A stretch of 64,000 nt of DNA from Perilla frutescens (taxonomy: Eukaryota; Streptophyta; Magnoliopsida; Lamiales; Lamiaceae): NCBI GenBank assembly GCA_026008535.1, contig BRKX01000011.1:45926183-45990182 (forward strand), given 5' to 3'. The translations under genes and the position numbers were made by a program. Below are positions 45,922 through 57,902 of this stretch, one piece after another; positions within the stretch are counted from its first letter, which is position 1; each line of letters begins with the position of its first letter. The notes under the pieces are model-generated. The model saw only the letters and a program-made list of their open reading frames with translations, searched no databases and had not been told where the DNA came from.

Positions 45922-47260
45922 GATTTGTGTAGTCATCCCTCGTGCGCTTCTCAACTGCCTCCAATGTTTTTTCCACATGTGAATCTGTTGGAGCGCAGTC
46001 AACGACATTCATATCATTCCGTCGCTTTGATCTAAATTTGTGATCGCAGTCCTCCTTATCTGCATCACAAACATAATTTGCTAATCATATATGACTAATT
46101 TGCTAAATACAGCGGAACAATTAGCTAAAATAAAATAACATTAGTAATATATTTTTCACAAAAAAAAACTTTCACTTTGTTAAAAATAACATAATAACTT
46201 GCTATCAATATAAAATAATTTGCTATAACTATATGAATATGGAAAGAATTCAATTTCATTTAAGTGCATTGCACAATTTGCATCAACAGGGGGTGGTCAA
46301 CTTGGTATCCATACATAATTATTTGCTAGAATCGAATGGATATTTTGCTAATCACACTCTGACCACTTTGCTAAACATAGCGGAATAATTAGCTAAAGTA
46401 CAACAACATTAGGAATACGTTTTTGCTAATCCAAAGGGAATAATTTGATACCAATATAAGAATACTTTTATATATGAATCTTCATAATATGCAATTTTAT
46501 TTAAGCCCAACGCACAATTTGCTACAAACGTTTGGGAAACTTGCTAGCAACAGAGTACTAATTTACTAATTTGCTATACACAGAGCCAGAGGATTCATTC
46601 GATTTTTAAGATTTGTGTAGTCATCTCTTGTGCACTTCTCAACTACCTCCAATGTTTTTTCCACATGTGAATCTGCTGGAGCACAGTCAGCGACATTCAT
46701 ATCATTCTGTCGCTTTGCTCTAAATTCATGATCGTAGTCCTCCTTATCTCCATCAAACATAATTTGCTAATCATATATGACTAATTTGCTAAATGCAGTG
46801 GAAGAATTAGCTAAAATAAAACAACATTAGTAATATGTTTTCACAAAAAAAACGTTCACTTTGCTAAAAATAACATAATAATTTGCTATCAATATAAAAT
46901 AATTTGCTATAACTATATGAATATGGAAAGAATTCAATTTAATTTAAGTGCACTGCACAATTTGCATCAACAGGGGTGGTCAACTTGCTATCCATACATA
47001 ATTATTTGCTAGAATCGACTGGATATTTTGCTAATTACATCTGACCACTTTGCTAAACATAGCAGAATAATTAGTTGAAATACAACAACATTAGGAATAC
47101 GTTTTTGCTAATCCAAATGGAATAATTTGCTATCAATATAAGAATATTTTTATATAATTACATGAATCTTCATAATATGCAATTTTATTTAAGCCCAACG
47201 CACAATTTGCTACAAAGGTTTGGGAAACTTGCTAGGAACAGAGTACTAATTTGCTATATG
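45913..47260. repeat. Tandem duplication, period 688 bp
   Basis: 45913-46600 and 46601-about 47260 are collinear, starting GATTTTTAAGATTTGTGTAG and ending in CTTGCTA(G)CAACAGAGTACTAATTT. Each copy contains one exon-like open stretch on the minus strand. Confidence 0.9.
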
Positions 47261-48480
47261 GAATGGATACTTTGCCAAAAGAATATATAACTATTTACAA
47301 AAAAAAAAAAAAAACTTATTTTATTACAAATTAAAACCAACTGCATAATTTGCTACTCAAATCTGACTGCATTGCTAAATATAGCTGAATGATTAGCTAA
47401 AATAAAATTACATTAACAATACGATTTTCACATAAATAGCGTACAATTTGCTAAAGATAAAGAACAATGTGCTATCAACATAACAATAATTTGCTATAAC
47501 TAGATGAATACGGAAACTATGCAATTTTATATAAGTCAATTGCAAATTTTGCTATAATCGTGTAGGAATATTGCTATCAATTAAGAGATATTTTGCTTTA
47601 AACGAAGGAGCAATATTATATACATAGATGGTTAATTTTACAGAAAATGCATATATTGTAATGACCAAATACACAATTTTATAAACACATCAGAATAACA
47701 TTATATAAATAGATAAATATTTCGATTTGCTATAACCAAATCACACACTTACTATTCTTCACATTTCCTCGTTTTCTCTTCCTATCATCTCATTCTGGTT
47801 GCTTCAATTTTGCTTCTACATTATCGTATAGAAAAAATACACAACATTACCAACATTATATTCCAAAACTAATTTTGTAAAAACATATAAATGAGAAATT
47901 TCTAATTGTTCATAATATCATTCAAATACCTTTTGCCCCACTATCTGACATTCCTTTTTTAGCACAATCACCTTTCTCATTATTACCTAAAAATTCGATT
48001 GAAAGGTTGATCACAATAAAGTATTTGCTATAACCAATCAAGTATTTGCTATAAACAATATGTCAATTTGCTAAAATCAATTAATAATTCGGTACAACAC
48101 GAATCATAGTTACAACATTTGCTAATCATATCTTTCTAGTTTGCTAAATACAACGAAATAATTAGCTAAAATAAAACAATATTAATAACTCTTATCAAAA
48201 CCATAAAAACTGTGCCGAAATCTAATTCACAAAGAAAGGAGCAATGAAGTTTATGAATCTTATGATGATAGGCCACTGATATATATACAACAGGTCGATT
48301 AAGCAATAACCAATAATCATAATTGTGAATTAGCTATAAACCAATAAAGTATTTTATACCACGAATCATAGTTGCAAATTTTGCTAATCATATCTTTCTA
48401 ATTTGTTAAATACAATGGAACAATTAACTAAAATAAAATAACATTAATAACTCTTATAAAACCATAAAAAGTGTACTGAT
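46070..48480. repeat. Field of TTTGCTA(A/T) repeats
   Basis: AATTTGCTAA, AATTTGCTAT, TTAGCTAAAATAAAACA and close variants occur dozens of times, irregularly spaced by 20-60 nt. They are not a simple tandem array. Likely an amplified subterminal-type motif of the family B element. Confidence 0.8.
46601..46760 (-). pseudogene. Exon-like acidic segment, duplicated at 45913-46060
   Basis: The minus strand reads KEDYDHEFRAKRQNDMNVAD, CAPADSHVEKTLEVVEKCTR, DDYTNLKN. The second copy has the same frame with about ten replacements, so both were kept open or diverged recently. Further minus-strand exon-like pieces follow at about 47990-47935 (NNEKGDCAKKGMSDSGAK), 47825-47760 and 48995-48700. They resemble the acidic N-terminal region of FRS-type proteins, but I cannot name the gene. 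Confidence 0.4.
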
Positions 48481-48699
48481 AATATAAATCACGAAATTTT
48501 TTTGAAAAATTCATAAAACATTCACAACAAGATCAAAACAAGAAAAAACACGGCTGCTAAATATATCAAACCAAATCAAAATAAAACATTCTGCAAAATT
48601 CATAAAACATTCACAACAAGATCGATAATTAAAGGCAAATCACGCTAAAAAAATTCGAGGTGTCCACGCAAAAACAAGAAAAATCAAAATCAAAATATC

Positions 48700-49000
48700 T
48701 AATTATTATATTAAAATGGTGAAAAATGCATGTTCTTGTGGCCCTTGTGCTCTTCATTGATGTCAGCACTGTGATAGATATGGCCGGACATATCGGTCGG
48801 AATGGGTATGTCGACGTTAAAATCGGTCGGTGTTGAATAGGCGTACCGAGTGTGGAAGCGGTAGTTGTAGTTCGGGTCACGGTTTTGGGTAGGGTTTCTG
48901 TCGCGGTTCAGGCGACGTGGAGGCGGCCGGCGACGGCGAGTTCGGTCAGCGTAGAGGCGGCGTCTGGTACGGTTTTTTGTAGGGTTTAGCTTCACTTCTC
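48700..49000 (-). other. GC-rich exon-like block of unknown identity
   Basis: Minus strand 48995-48711 is open (MKLNPTKNRTRRRLYADRTR, PPPRRLNRDRNPTQNRDPN, FHTRYAYSTPTDFNVDIPIP) and clearly richer in GC than its surroundings. It may be the captured first exon of a host gene or the first exon of the element's own gene. Not recognised. Confidence 0.35.
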
Positions 49001-49326
49001 AACAACCCAATTTGTTGCTATTAATCCTTTATCAGCTATTGAATGAATCGAGCCCAACGTATTTGGGGATTTCATATATCAAATTCTCTATATTCTATAA
49101 AATTCATCCCATAATTATGCCTAAATATGTGGGACGTGATATTATGGAGATTTTGGGTTTCTCATTAATACCCTTTTGAAGCACGAAATATTGGTTAAAA
49201 ATTACCATTTTGCAATTTGATCCCTAAAATCTAAAATCAATCTTGTACATTAAATTTCTAGAGATCTATGGATGTAAATGGTTCTTAGTTCCTACATAGG
49301 GGTATGGTTCTTATTTTAACCCAACC

Positions 49327-49331
<5 letters not shown>

Positions 49332-49403
<72 letters not shown>
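49332..49403. repeat. (TG)n microsatellite, 72 bp
   Basis: Uninterrupted TG dinucleotides following ATATATA; right border of the family B element. Confidence 0.97.
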
Positions 49404-49404
<1 letters not shown>

Positions 49405-49431
49405 ACTAGGTGCATATCTATTGGTCAACGC

Positions 49432-51570
49432 TGTTGATTTTAGGAGGAATGTAGAGATGAATTTTGTATAAAAGCTTCATTTCATCTTCATTATTTCAAA
49501 ATCAAGTACAAAAGCAGGTAGAATAGCTATATGTAACTAATAAACAAACACAACTGCTAACTAAGTGTTACAAGATCTGCGGCTAGCAATGATGATCCGC
49601 GTGATTGTGTAAGCAACAGTAGAGACTATACGCTCAGTGGTCCATGCATGTCATACGCTCAATGGTCCATGCATGCCAATGCATGAGGTGAAGCCACGTA
49701 TGCATGTCGGCTAAATGCTGTTGCATTAAGTCTTCTATCCATGTTGTTGTCCATACTTGTTGCAATGTTATATTCCACGTTTGCATGAATTTAGCTACTC
49801 TCTCAACACCCTCCCGCAGACGTAGCCCGATAGAGATCACCAAGGGGTAGGCTGGAGATAAGGAACTTGAACCTAGGGCCAATGAGGGATTTGGTAAACA
49901 AATCAACCAATTGCAGGTGAGTAGACACATACATAGGAAGAATGAAACCTTGACGAAAGTGAAATGTGCAAAATGTCAATCAATGTCTAAGTGTTTTGTC
50001 CGCTCATGAAAAACCTGGTTTTGAGTAATTTGAATTACAGCATTGTTATCACAGTGCACAACAATGGGAAGAACAATAGGAAGCTGAAAATCATGAAGCA
50101 TATAAGAAATCCACAAGAGTTCACGCACTGTAAAACTTAAGCTTTGATATTCAGCCTCAACTGTGGAAAGAGAGACTGTTGCTTGTTTCTTGCAGTGCCA
50201 AGAGACCAATCATTGCCCTAACAAGATACAATACGCAATAAGGGATTTTCTAATATCAGTATAAGAGGCTCAGTCTGCATCATAATCAACAGTGAACTGG
50301 AAATCGGGAGAAACTTTATAACATAATCCTAAGGAAGGACAACCCTTAAGATATCGAAGAACATGAAGAGCAACATCCAATGTAACTTGGTGAGGCTATT
50401 CACAAACTGGCTCAGTTGTTGCTCATCGTATAAAAGATCAGACCGAGTAAAGTTCAGATACAGCAACTTGCCCACTAATCGTCTATAGGAATCAGGTTGG
50501 GATGAGGGTTCACCTTGTTGAGATAAGGACAAGCCAGGGGAAAGGGGCGTGACAGCAGATTTGCTACCAAGCAAACCCACTGTACTAAGGAGACTTGGGA
50601 TATACTTCATCTGACATAAGAAGGTGCATGGGGGAGATCTAGCAATTTCCATTCCCAAGAAGTACTTAGCCTCTTCCAAATCTTTGACAGTGAATGCAAC
50701 ATGTAAAGAATCCATAATCTGATTAATAATAACTAGAGAAGGCCCTAATAAGAGAATATCATCTACATATATTAGAAGTGCAATGAAAGAACTCTCATGA
50801 CCATGAAGGAATAGACAATGATCATGTTCTGCAAACATGATCATTTGGTAGAACCCTGTGGAATGGACATATATATTTCATCAATAAGATGCCCGTGAAG
50901 AAAGGCATTGTTGATGTCAATCTGGTGAATAAACCAAGAACATTGAATGGCAATGGCAAAAAAACAATCTGTCTATGACAAGCTTGGCAACTGGAGAGAA
51001 CACCTCATGATAATCAATCCCAAATTCCTGATTATAACCTTTGGCCACTAATCTGGCCTTGAATCTCTCAATTGTTCCATTAGATTTCAACTTTATCTTA
51101 TAAACTCACTTGGACCCAATAGCATGTTTACCAGCTGAGAGCTTAAAAATCTCTCAGGTCTTATTCTCTTCAAGAGCATGGAGTTCTTTATTCATAGCTT
51201 CTACCTAATCAGGGGATTGACAAGTCTTACCGTAACTAGTAGGCTCATTCAATGACTGAACATTGAGGAAAAAATCAGTATAAGAAGGTGTTAAAAGAGA
51301 AGAGATGTTGTATGGAAAAGTATGATGTAGGTAAGGTAGTGAGAAATTCCCAAATTATGTATCTATAGAATGGAAAACATAATCATTCAAGTAAGCAGGA
51401 GACTTGCAGTCTCTAGAACTCTTTCTCAGCACTGGGACTGCAGATTGATCAGAAGAAAGATGCTGAAATGATTTTGTTGATGAGCTATGTCTCCTTAAAT
51501 CAGTTATCGGGTTACTGTCATCTGGACCCGTGCCTACTGAAGATGCAGGTGTAGAAACTGGTGTTGGCCT
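49432..51570 (-). mobile_element. Truncated copia retrotransposon (second lineage)
   Basis: On the minus strand the 3' LTR is 49808-49432 (377 bp, TGTTGAG...ATCAACA), preceded by a purine tract (GCGGGAGGG). Upstream lie the end of the polyprotein (DLFTKSLIGP), RNase H and RT. No 5' LTR, gag, protease or integrase: the copy ends abruptly near 51570 against CACTA sequence. The short LTR and divergent RT set it apart from the copia element at 14411. Confidence 0.88.
49830..51540 (-). pseudogene. Copia RT-RNase H remnant
   Basis: Minus-strand pieces in order: RFKARLVAKGYNQEFGIDYH and a damaged copy of the SPVAK region (about 51060-50900), LIYVDDILLLGPS (RT catalytic YVDD, about 50775), DLEEAKYFLGMEIARS, RRLVGKLLYLNFTRSDL, then RNase H VSLSTVEAEYQSLS..., HCDNNAVIQITQN and ERTKHLDID near 49980. 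Stops and frame changes between the pieces make it nonfunctional. Confidence 0.88.
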
Positions 51571-51574
51571 GGCT

Positions 51575-52295
51575 CCGGGACGCTATACACCCAGGCAGAG
51601 CTTGATGTGAGACTGGCTGAGATGCAGGCACAGATGGATGCCCAACATTTGTCTGTCAGCAGGTGCTGCAGAAGCAGGCCAGGATGGAGTCCCTGCTTGA
51701 GCGCCTTCTCAGTCAGCAGTCGGTTGGTACTGGTGACGGATCCGGAGGGTCTGATAGTGGTTCCGGAGGGCCTGATGGGAGGTCGGGGCAATAGTTTTTT
51801 ACTATTATTATGCTACAGTTTGTGTGTGTGTGTGTGTGTGTAATACATACATATATATATATATATTAGCTTTATGATCTTTTATTATATTTGGGTACCG
51901 ATAAATATTTAAAAATAAAATGAATTTAAAAAAAGTGAATTTAAAATAAAAAATTTAAAAAAATGAATTAAAAAACTATTGACGACGGAATCGCTGAATT
52001 TTTTTATTTTTAAATTTAAAATAAAAAAAATTTGGCGACGAAAATGTTATGTCGCCACATCGATCGCCTTAAATTGACGACCATTTTACATGACGCTTTA
52101 TAGCGACGGAATTTTCCGTTGCTAAGTCTATCACCATATGTGGCAACGGAAAATTTCACCGCCTTCTTTTTTTAGCGAACACATGTAGGAAACGGACATT
52201 TTCAGCCGTCATTCCGTCGCCCGTTCAATTGGTGACGAAAATCGAGGATGGGCCGACGGAAAATTCCATCGTCATTTTGATATTTTCTTGTAGTG
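51575..52295 (+). mobile_element. 3' end of a CACTA (En/Spm) transposon
   Basis: The right terminus reads TTTTCTTGTAGTG ending at 52295, the inverse of the CACTACAAGAAAA ends of plant CACTA elements. The 250 bp before it are packed with GACGGAA / CGACGAAAAT words in both orientations, typical subterminal repeats. Upstream (51590-51795) is the open tail of an element gene (AELDVRLAEMQAQMDAQ, then a Gly/Ser-rich end GSGGSDSGSGGPDGR). The rest of the element is missing, cut by the copia fragment. Confidence 0.85.
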
Positions 52296-54150
52296 TTACC
52301 CTAGAATGACGTATTCATCAAATGGTACAAAAATCGATCCGAAACATTTGTGTTAAAACGAGAAAAAATGGAGACTATTTTGTCATTATTGAAATGTTGG
52401 ATTTTTTTTGTTAAAATGACTAAATATTGAGAATTAAGTTGTAAGTTGTCTTAAGTCCTAATATGCTATCAATTATGATATTTTAGGAAAGAATTCACTT
52501 AAATATTTTAATTAATGCATTTAATATATGTTGGTGATTATTTCAAATAATAAATTATGCAAAAATTCATATATTTAATCATTCGTGCTAATAGATTTTA
52601 AATGTCATGTATATAAAAAAAAATATATTATTGAATATAGAACAAATTAATTCTAAAATACAAAAAAGTGTCGGTAAGTGAAAAATAGAGAGACAAAAAA
52701 GGTATTATAATTTTTTATTTTACCAAAACTGGAGATGATTTGATTTTTTAAGAGAGATAAACTTCTAGAGAACACCATTTTATAGAATTATATACATGAA
52801 CCATATAAAAACATAAACACTTTAATATTTATCCATGTTTGCATCATATTACAAATTAATTTTGTAATATTATGATAATTGATCATTACAAAATTAAATC
52901 ACATGATTGACTTACTGTACACTTATTTTATTTCATTTACTTATGATTTCAATCGTGATTGTATTCATTAACATATACTAAATAAATAATTTTCTTATAT
53001 GCCAACATTTTTTTATTCAAATAATTATATTTTGTAACAAAAATATGATTTGCCAATAAAATAAAATAATATAGATATTCACTAATCGCCCAGTTAACTA
53101 ACTATCAAAACTTGTGCTCGATACAAAAACAAATAAAGAAAAAACAATGAGCCTCTTGTATTTTCAAGTGTATATTTTTTTTTTTGGATAATTATTTTCC
53201 AATTTTGTACGTGTAATAAATTATTTTTATTATATGTTCAATTATTTTTCAAATGATTTATTTACATCTTAAATTGGTTCTAGTATATTAGTTTTCTACA
53301 CATAAAAAATAATATCAAATAATATTCTAAATGTTAACATAATTGGTAATAGAGACCACTCCACTCCCCGAAAACTCACTATTTAAATTTTGGGAAAAAA
53401 ATTAAACAAGAAAATGCAACTGTACATCTAATTCAGTAGGTAACACAAAAAATGGAAGAGTATAAATTCACAGTGATTTCAAATTTTCAAAGAGTAACTG
53501 AGCATATTTTCCTTTTCTTTCTTTTTTTCTATTTATGTTGAACACTTAGCACCATATTAGAACAAAGTGCATTTGCACTGAATTCACAATAGACATTTCC
53601 GTGATATTAGGACAAGCCCAACAAACGAGATGATAAAAGTACACACCATCATGTAAGTTGACCGTGCAGTATATTTCTTTATCTTCACATCTATAGCAAT
53701 AGCACGCATAGCTTGTGTCATTGTTCCAATTCTTTCTTTTCATGTCTTGTCTTTACATTATCATCATGTAAAGGTCGCTACTTTCCGAGTTTCATTAACT
53801 TGCCAACCAAAAACTCACACACCATCTAGGGCGATTGATGTCAACACAAGGGCCTTTAATACATAAAATTAATTTACAAATTAAAAAAATTCCCTTATTA
53901 CCAGCAAAATTCCATGATGCAGACAATTACCAATCATGCGACAGAACCACTACACAGCTCACAAATTCCTCTTAACGTCAGACCACCAATTACACGTTAA
54001 TTTTCTAGCAAGTAAAACGGGCTTCTTTTTATCATAAATTTCACCTTTGGCAATAAGTAGTTCATTTGTAAATATTATCTCCTCGGATGCTTAGAAGATT
54101 TGACGGTTATAAGACGTGCACACGCCCTTCAAAATATATCCGCGGATTCC
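52296..54150. other. AT-rich spacer
   Basis: No credible gene, terminal repeat or ncRNA found; frames are short and of low complexity. Confidence 0.5.
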
Positions 54151-54384
54151 AATATAAAAGAAGGCACCCAGGATAAAGAGAGGACGAAATATTTTCTTTA
54201 GTCCCCTTCACTTCAAAGAATTATATGCACAGAGAGCACGGTCAGAGAGAGAGAGAGAGATTGGAAATATTAAAAAAAAAAACCCATAAATGCTACACAC
54301 GATCAAATGCTAAAAAGATGACGGCATCAATATCACTCTCCTGCAAGAGTGAATTCCCTGCCATGAGGCTCAGATTTCTTTAGA
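54151..54384 (+). promoter_or_regulatory. Possible promoter and short transcript
   Basis: ATATAAAAG at about 54153 (TATA-like), a (GA)n leader at about 54246-54261, then an ATG at 54319 opening a 21-codon frame (MTASISLSCKSEFPAMRLRF, then L and stop). Looks like the 5' end of a transcription unit, but no larger ORF follows on this strand. Confidence 0.25.
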
Positions 54385-55544
54385 AATACCAACAAATTAA
54401 AGATCAGACCGGTGGTGTTAAGGAGTTGGGAATATAAAGAAAGCTCATTAAACCACAAAGCCAATCTATGTACTTACTCGAGCATAACATATGAATATAT
54501 ACACACGCTCCAGACTGTATATGAATAAATAGGGCAGCATCTACAGTCCCAAATATATTATTAACATCAAGCACTTAATTCCATTATCTTGAGCGGACTG
54601 TAAAAGGTTCTATACACATTTGAAACATTAAATCAACAAGTTTAATGCACTGAATGCTTGTCAGCAACATACAGTAAAGTCATGTTAGATATTTTTTCCA
54701 GATAATAATATAACTGCGCTCATCAAATAAATCAAACCCCATGACATGCTTGGGCACGAAAAATTGAAGGCACAAGACATAATTCTTAGATATACTGATA
54801 TTCACAAGTACAACAGCAGCAGTCATTACAACTGTTAATGAATGGAACAAAAACATTATACATTGGCGGAATTGGAATACGCAGCAAGAATTCCGGGTCT
54901 CCAGCAATGAAGCATCAAACCAATAGTGGAGCAATAAATGTGCAATTGCAAATTCAAATTCTGTCACTGAACAATTCATCAGATATCCTAATACCTGCAG
55001 CTGAGCATTAGTGCTTAACAAACCTAAGCCCTGAGATTAGTACCTGAACATTTTAGATTACTCCCCCAACTACTAGGTTTATATAAAAGCTCCATACCAA
55101 TACTTTCCTAAATTCAATATAAACAGAAGAAAGAAGAGAATCTACCTGCACTAGAGGCTTTAAAATATCTAACAAAATCTTCCAAGTATAAATAATAAAG
55201 CTTGGTCACAATCACACATTTAAAAACAACTAGAGGTGCTAAGTCTAGATAAACATAAAATTCTAGCAGGTAGAACCTTAAAAGCAAAAGGCCATTCTAA
55301 CTAAAAATAGATCAGAAAATACAATTCATACAGGATAAGATGTCTAGCTTAGAAAGCATAACAGCATCTCAATGAGGTTCTTAAAACTTAGAATTCAGTG
55401 AATAAGAAACAACAAAATACTAAGGTTCTCCAGTCTTCTAGAGATCGTCTCCTTGCTAGTACTTGGAAATTCTAATCAACTCTGATCCACGAGAAGCAAT
55501 AACCAAGAGACGTGTGAGAACTCCTACAAGATGCTTAGGGACAT
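54385..55544. other. 3' flank of the hnRNP gene and spacer
   Basis: The 200 bp nearest 55545 probably form the 3'UTR of the minus-strand RNA-binding gene. A longer or spliced 3'UTR is possible. The 113-codon minus-strand frame at 54680-55021 has no recognisable domain. Confidence 0.4.
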
Positions 55545-57649
55545 CTATCTTGCATAAGGATGGTATCGACTACTGCCACTACTATAACCTGCTCTACCTC
55601 CATACATTCCTCCTCCTGCTCCACCATAACTAGCACCAGGGCCAGATTCATAACCACCACTTCCACCAGCTCCACCATAACTCCCATAACCACCGCCACG
55701 ACCATATGCACCCAGCCCACTGCCATACCCCCCGCCCCCAAAGCTTCCACCATAAGAACCAAACCGGCCGGAGTAGCTCAGTGGGCCTTCTCGATAACCA
55801 AACTCACTACTGCCATAATCTCCATAGCGGCCACCAAACTCACTTCCACCACCATATCCACCATAGTCACCAAACCTACCACCAAACCCTGATCCCACAG
55901 ACCTATAAGAGGCAGGGCCAAAACCGCCACTGCCAAAACTGCTATATGAACTGTTGAAACCACCATAACTATCACCATAGGCACGTCCCCTAGAATCACT
56001 ACCATATGCAGGAGCAGGTGGTGGGTTTGAGGGTTTCTTTGGTTCAGCCTTCTTGATCTCAACCTACAACAAAGAAGCATGTTAACCTAGAACTTCAACC
56101 TGCAAACAGTGACAGCTAACACTAAAAATTACAAGTATCAGGAATCCTACATCCTGTTTCTATAATAGGAGTATAATTTACCCAAATGGTTGATAATCTC
56201 ACTAAAATTATATGATGGGGAGCTAAAATAGCTTAAGAGAGTCTAATGATTGAAGCACTTGCAGGGAGCTATACCATACAGCTGTTCGACAAGCACAACT
56301 TCATACAAGAATAACTACTGGCATAAGATACTTACCTGGGTGCCAGACATATCAATCATATTCCCATCTGATAGAATATTATCAACCACTTGCTCATTGT
56401 CAAACACAATAAATCCAAAGCCACGGGACCTCTTCGTCACGTGATCTCGAATTATCTCATGCTCAACCACCTTTCCATATTTTGAGAAGAAGCTCTTGAA
56501 CTCATCTATATGCAACAATTTGAATCAACAGGTGGATTAAAAGAACAGCTATGATTAGCAACGAAGTGCAAACATAAGCCCATCATAAAAAAATTTAATG
56601 CATGAGAAATAGTCACCTTCATTGACAGAAGTGGGGATCCCACCCACAAAAATCTTTTTTGTTTTGAAATCCTTGGAATCGCCAGATCCTTTTGGAATAG
56701 TTCTCTTAATCTCAACCTGGCAGGCAAATATTAAGTTGAGCAAAAAAAGGGCCGTAGATGCATCATTCACACATTACAATGTTACATCATTAACAATTTC
56801 ATTTGCACTTTCATTCACTACCAGTTACCAACCAATTAAGGATATTCTTTTACCACCAGCTACCACAACAAAAGGACAACCTAAGATATTATCACTGAGC
56901 GCATTTTATACACATAAATAACAGAGATAATCATGGAAAAATAACATTATGCTAGAATGAGTAACTAGATAGCATTCCTGCTTTCATTAATTGCTAAGTA
57001 TTCTTCGAAGCGGGACAAGAAGATATTCATATTCATGTGATTTGTAATATGTGTGGCAGTTATGATAACTCTTAATTTGTGTCATTTAACTATATTAAAA
57101 TTAAACCTAAAAGCACAACAAATAAGGCCACCACTAAACTACGCAAAAGAAAAACTAAAAAGGATATTCAACGATAGCTAAGAAAACCTCACTTGTTTGC
57201 TATTAATGATATGGGTTTCGGCTATAACAGTGTCAACAACAGAAGGGTCGGCGTAAGTTATGAAACCGAAACCCCTTGGCCGACCAGTGTGTCGGTCTTT
57301 CATGATCACCGAGTCAGTTATCTCTCCATACTTGCCGAAATACTTAACAAAAGTATCTGAGAATAAAAAGTTTACATTGATTCAATAAGATGTTATTACA
57401 TTCAAAATCACAGAAGAAAAATAGCTATTAAAAGAAAACTCCTACCTAAAGTGGTATCTTTTGCCAAGCCCCCAATGAATATTTTCCTGTTTAAACAAAA
57501 ACGTCAAGACCCATTAGCTAAATCGTCAGCTACACGCGTATATCGAGACAATACGCACAGAGAGAGCGAGAGCAAGAGAGAGAAAGGGAGAGAACAGAAA
57601 CGAACCCAGGGCTAGCTCCATCCCCGAAATCCGATCGCCTGGAACCCAT
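55545..57649 (-). CDS. hnRNP-type RNA-binding protein, two RRMs and Gly-rich tail
   Basis: Six exons: 57649-57606, 57486-57446, 57356-57193, 56716-56617, 56505-56336 and 56063-55545. All junctions are GT..AG with matching phases; 345 residues. RRM1 has RNP2 KIFIGGL (residues 16-22) and RNP1 RGFGFITY (56-63). RRM2 has KIFVGGI (104-110) and RGFGFIVF (144-151). From about 185 the tail is Gly/Tyr/Ser-rich (GGY, FGGRFGDYGG repeats) and ends SSRYHPYAR. This is the DAZAP1/Musashi-like hnRNP A/B group of plants (Arabidopsis RBGD types such as At1g17640). Such proteins bind mRNA in nucleus and cytoplasm, and the Gly-rich tail favours condensates. Exact orthologue uncertain. Confidence 0.94.
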
Positions 57650-57800
57650 CAACGGTGTTGAATTTTGCAGATCTGAGAGACGAGAGAATGTTAGGGTTTG
57701 TAGGGTTTTCGACGTTGAAGGGATTGGGAAGATGGAAATTGGTAAAAATTGTGGCGCTTATGTAGGCGGCGGATACAAACAAGGGAGAAGTTTCTGGACT
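57650..57800 (-). promoter_or_regulatory. 5' leader and proximal promoter of the hnRNP gene
   Basis: Upstream of the ATG (minus strand) lie TAGGGTTT-type words (telo-box-like AAACCCTA on the + strand complement at about 57693-57700), often found near starts of plant translation and RNA-binding genes. No clear TATA box. Confidence 0.4.
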
Positions 57801-57902
57801 AGAAGATAAATATACTTCTCGTTTTAGTTTAGTATATATTTCAATTTCCCCCTCCTACTATCATCGAGTGTCCTTTCATTCCTTTTAATTTTACAATTAT
57901 TA

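Larger units (their letters stand above)
44127..49326. mobile_element. Large TIR element, family B (~5.2 kb), with FAR1-type gene remains
   Basis: Left end GAGATCAAATGAGAACC..TGTAGGAACTAGGAAC; right end inverted GGTTGGGTTAAAATAAGAAC..ATGTAGGAACTAAGAAC. It lies between a TA tract (44109-44126) and a TG tract (49332-49403). It contains a FAR1-domain ORF, exon-like pieces on the minus strand and a field of TTTGCTA repeats. The ends share the word GATCAAATGAGAA and GGAACTAGGAAC with family C. MULE affinity is inferred from the FAR1 domain and TIRs; no complete transposase is present. Confidence 0.65.

Noticed and set aside
46070..48480. CRISPR-like or satellite array
   Set aside because: The repeated words are only 7-10 nt, with irregular spacing and no unique spacers of fixed length; the context is a plant transposon.
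48629..48880. Thr-rich minus-strand frame
   Set aside because: Overlaps a longer frame (48995-48711) in the same GC-rich block; neither is recognisable, so only the block is reported.
54680..55021. 113-codon minus-strand frame downstream of the hnRNP gene
   Set aside because: No recognisable motif; AT-rich codons and position in the likely 3' flank suggest chance.
55560..55957. Long Ser/Thr/His-rich open frames on the plus strand
   Set aside because: They are the reverse complement of the glycine-rich tail of the hnRNP gene; low-complexity coding commonly leaves the other strand open.
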